Below are positions 63,606-64,000 of a DNA stretch of 64,000 bases, one piece after another; within the stretch, counting starts at the first letter, position 1, and each line of letters starts with the position of its first letter. Both the position numbers and the translations under genes were made by a program. Location of the stretch: the NCBI GenBank assembly GCA_944472135.2, contig OX235265.1:186001-250000 (forward strand), read 5' to 3'. Source of the DNA: Trichobilharzia regenti. Taxonomy: Eukaryota > Platyhelminthes > Trematoda > Strigeidida > Schistosomatidae. The notes under the pieces were generated by a model. That model saw only the letters and a list, made by a program, of their open reading frames with translations, was not told where the DNA came from and did no database searches.

Positions 63606-64000
63606 CAAGCATGCTTACTGTTATTAGATAGTTGTAGGCAGGAAACCTTGGATCTAGGTTTCGTGTTTGTTGGCATTCTTCAATCTTGAAGGAACTCATG
63701 TTCCCTTTAAGATTCGAGTTAGTGAGACGTTACCACTGAGCCAGCTATTCGGGCTCGAAGTTGACCTCCTGTATGACTGTACTGGTTTAGACACTAGGTA
63801 GTGTGTTATGTCTTTAGCCCTTTCTGTGATGAAGACTGAATTCTATCAGTCAAGTTTGCAATGTGGCCACCATGTCAGGTGGCTCGTCATCGCGGTGCAC
63901 TCTGAACTATTATCATTGTTGTGACTTCTTTCATTCAATTGCTTTACAACTATTTTATTTTTATTGTTTTTATGCTGTTGTTCTATTTTGTGTGGCGCAT
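63605..64000. other. Repeat remnants at the window end
   Basis: A tRNA-like head in minus orientation (TGGCTCAGTGGTAACG near 63745-63730) and a segment at 63835-63905 shared with 58560-58640. No gene recognised. Confidence 0.45.

Overview
The window looks like a piece of a trematode genome, most likely Schistosoma. The reasons are AT-rich DNA, small host exons spread over very large introns, and a dense mix of Penelope-like elements, RTE- and CR1-type LINEs, a BEL/Pao LTR element and tRNA-derived SINEs, one family of which carries a hammerhead ribozyme. The genus is an inference from repeat content; nothing in the window proves it.

Two host genes can be supported. On the + strand, 20191-35288 encodes a cAMP-dependent protein kinase regulatory subunit. 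A type-II-like docking domain exon is followed by three short linker exons, all phase 1-1, and one large exon with the inhibitor segment and both cyclic-nucleotide-binding domains. The joined model is about 465 residues. On the - strand, 57878-47674 encodes the C-terminal ~292 residues of the 26S proteasome lid subunit Rpn3/PSMD3 in four exons with consistent phases. Its N-terminal exons were not found and probably lie to the right of the window.

Almost everything else is mobile DNA. From 1 to 12 kb there are three Penelope-like elements (one with a large inverted arm), SINEs and a CR1-like LINE. From 12 to 17.6 kb there are LINE ends and a BEL/Pao element with two LTRs, a broken gag and a 195-bp tandem repeat. 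The kinase introns (20-34 kb) hold Penelope fragments, hammerhead SINEs, RTE pieces and an unidentified broken ORF at 29.5-30.2 kb. From 35 to 47 kb there are Penelope fragments, a LINE 3' end, a possible solo LTR, an element with long inverted ends and a nested RTE. The Rpn3 introns and flank (47-64 kb) hold more of the same, a second copy of the 44-kb RTE, and a decayed second copy of the last Rpn3 exon at 61.3 kb.

The points most worth checking are the intact hammerhead folds in the SINE family (58219-58264 +, 5999-6044 -), the frame-neutral linker cassettes of the kinase subunit, the possible docking-domain-only isoform, the Rpn3 last-exon copy inside an RTE, and the shared 3' tails that pair two SINE families with two LINEs. 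All alignments were made by eye, so repeat boundaries are approximate to about 10-30 bp unless stated otherwise.
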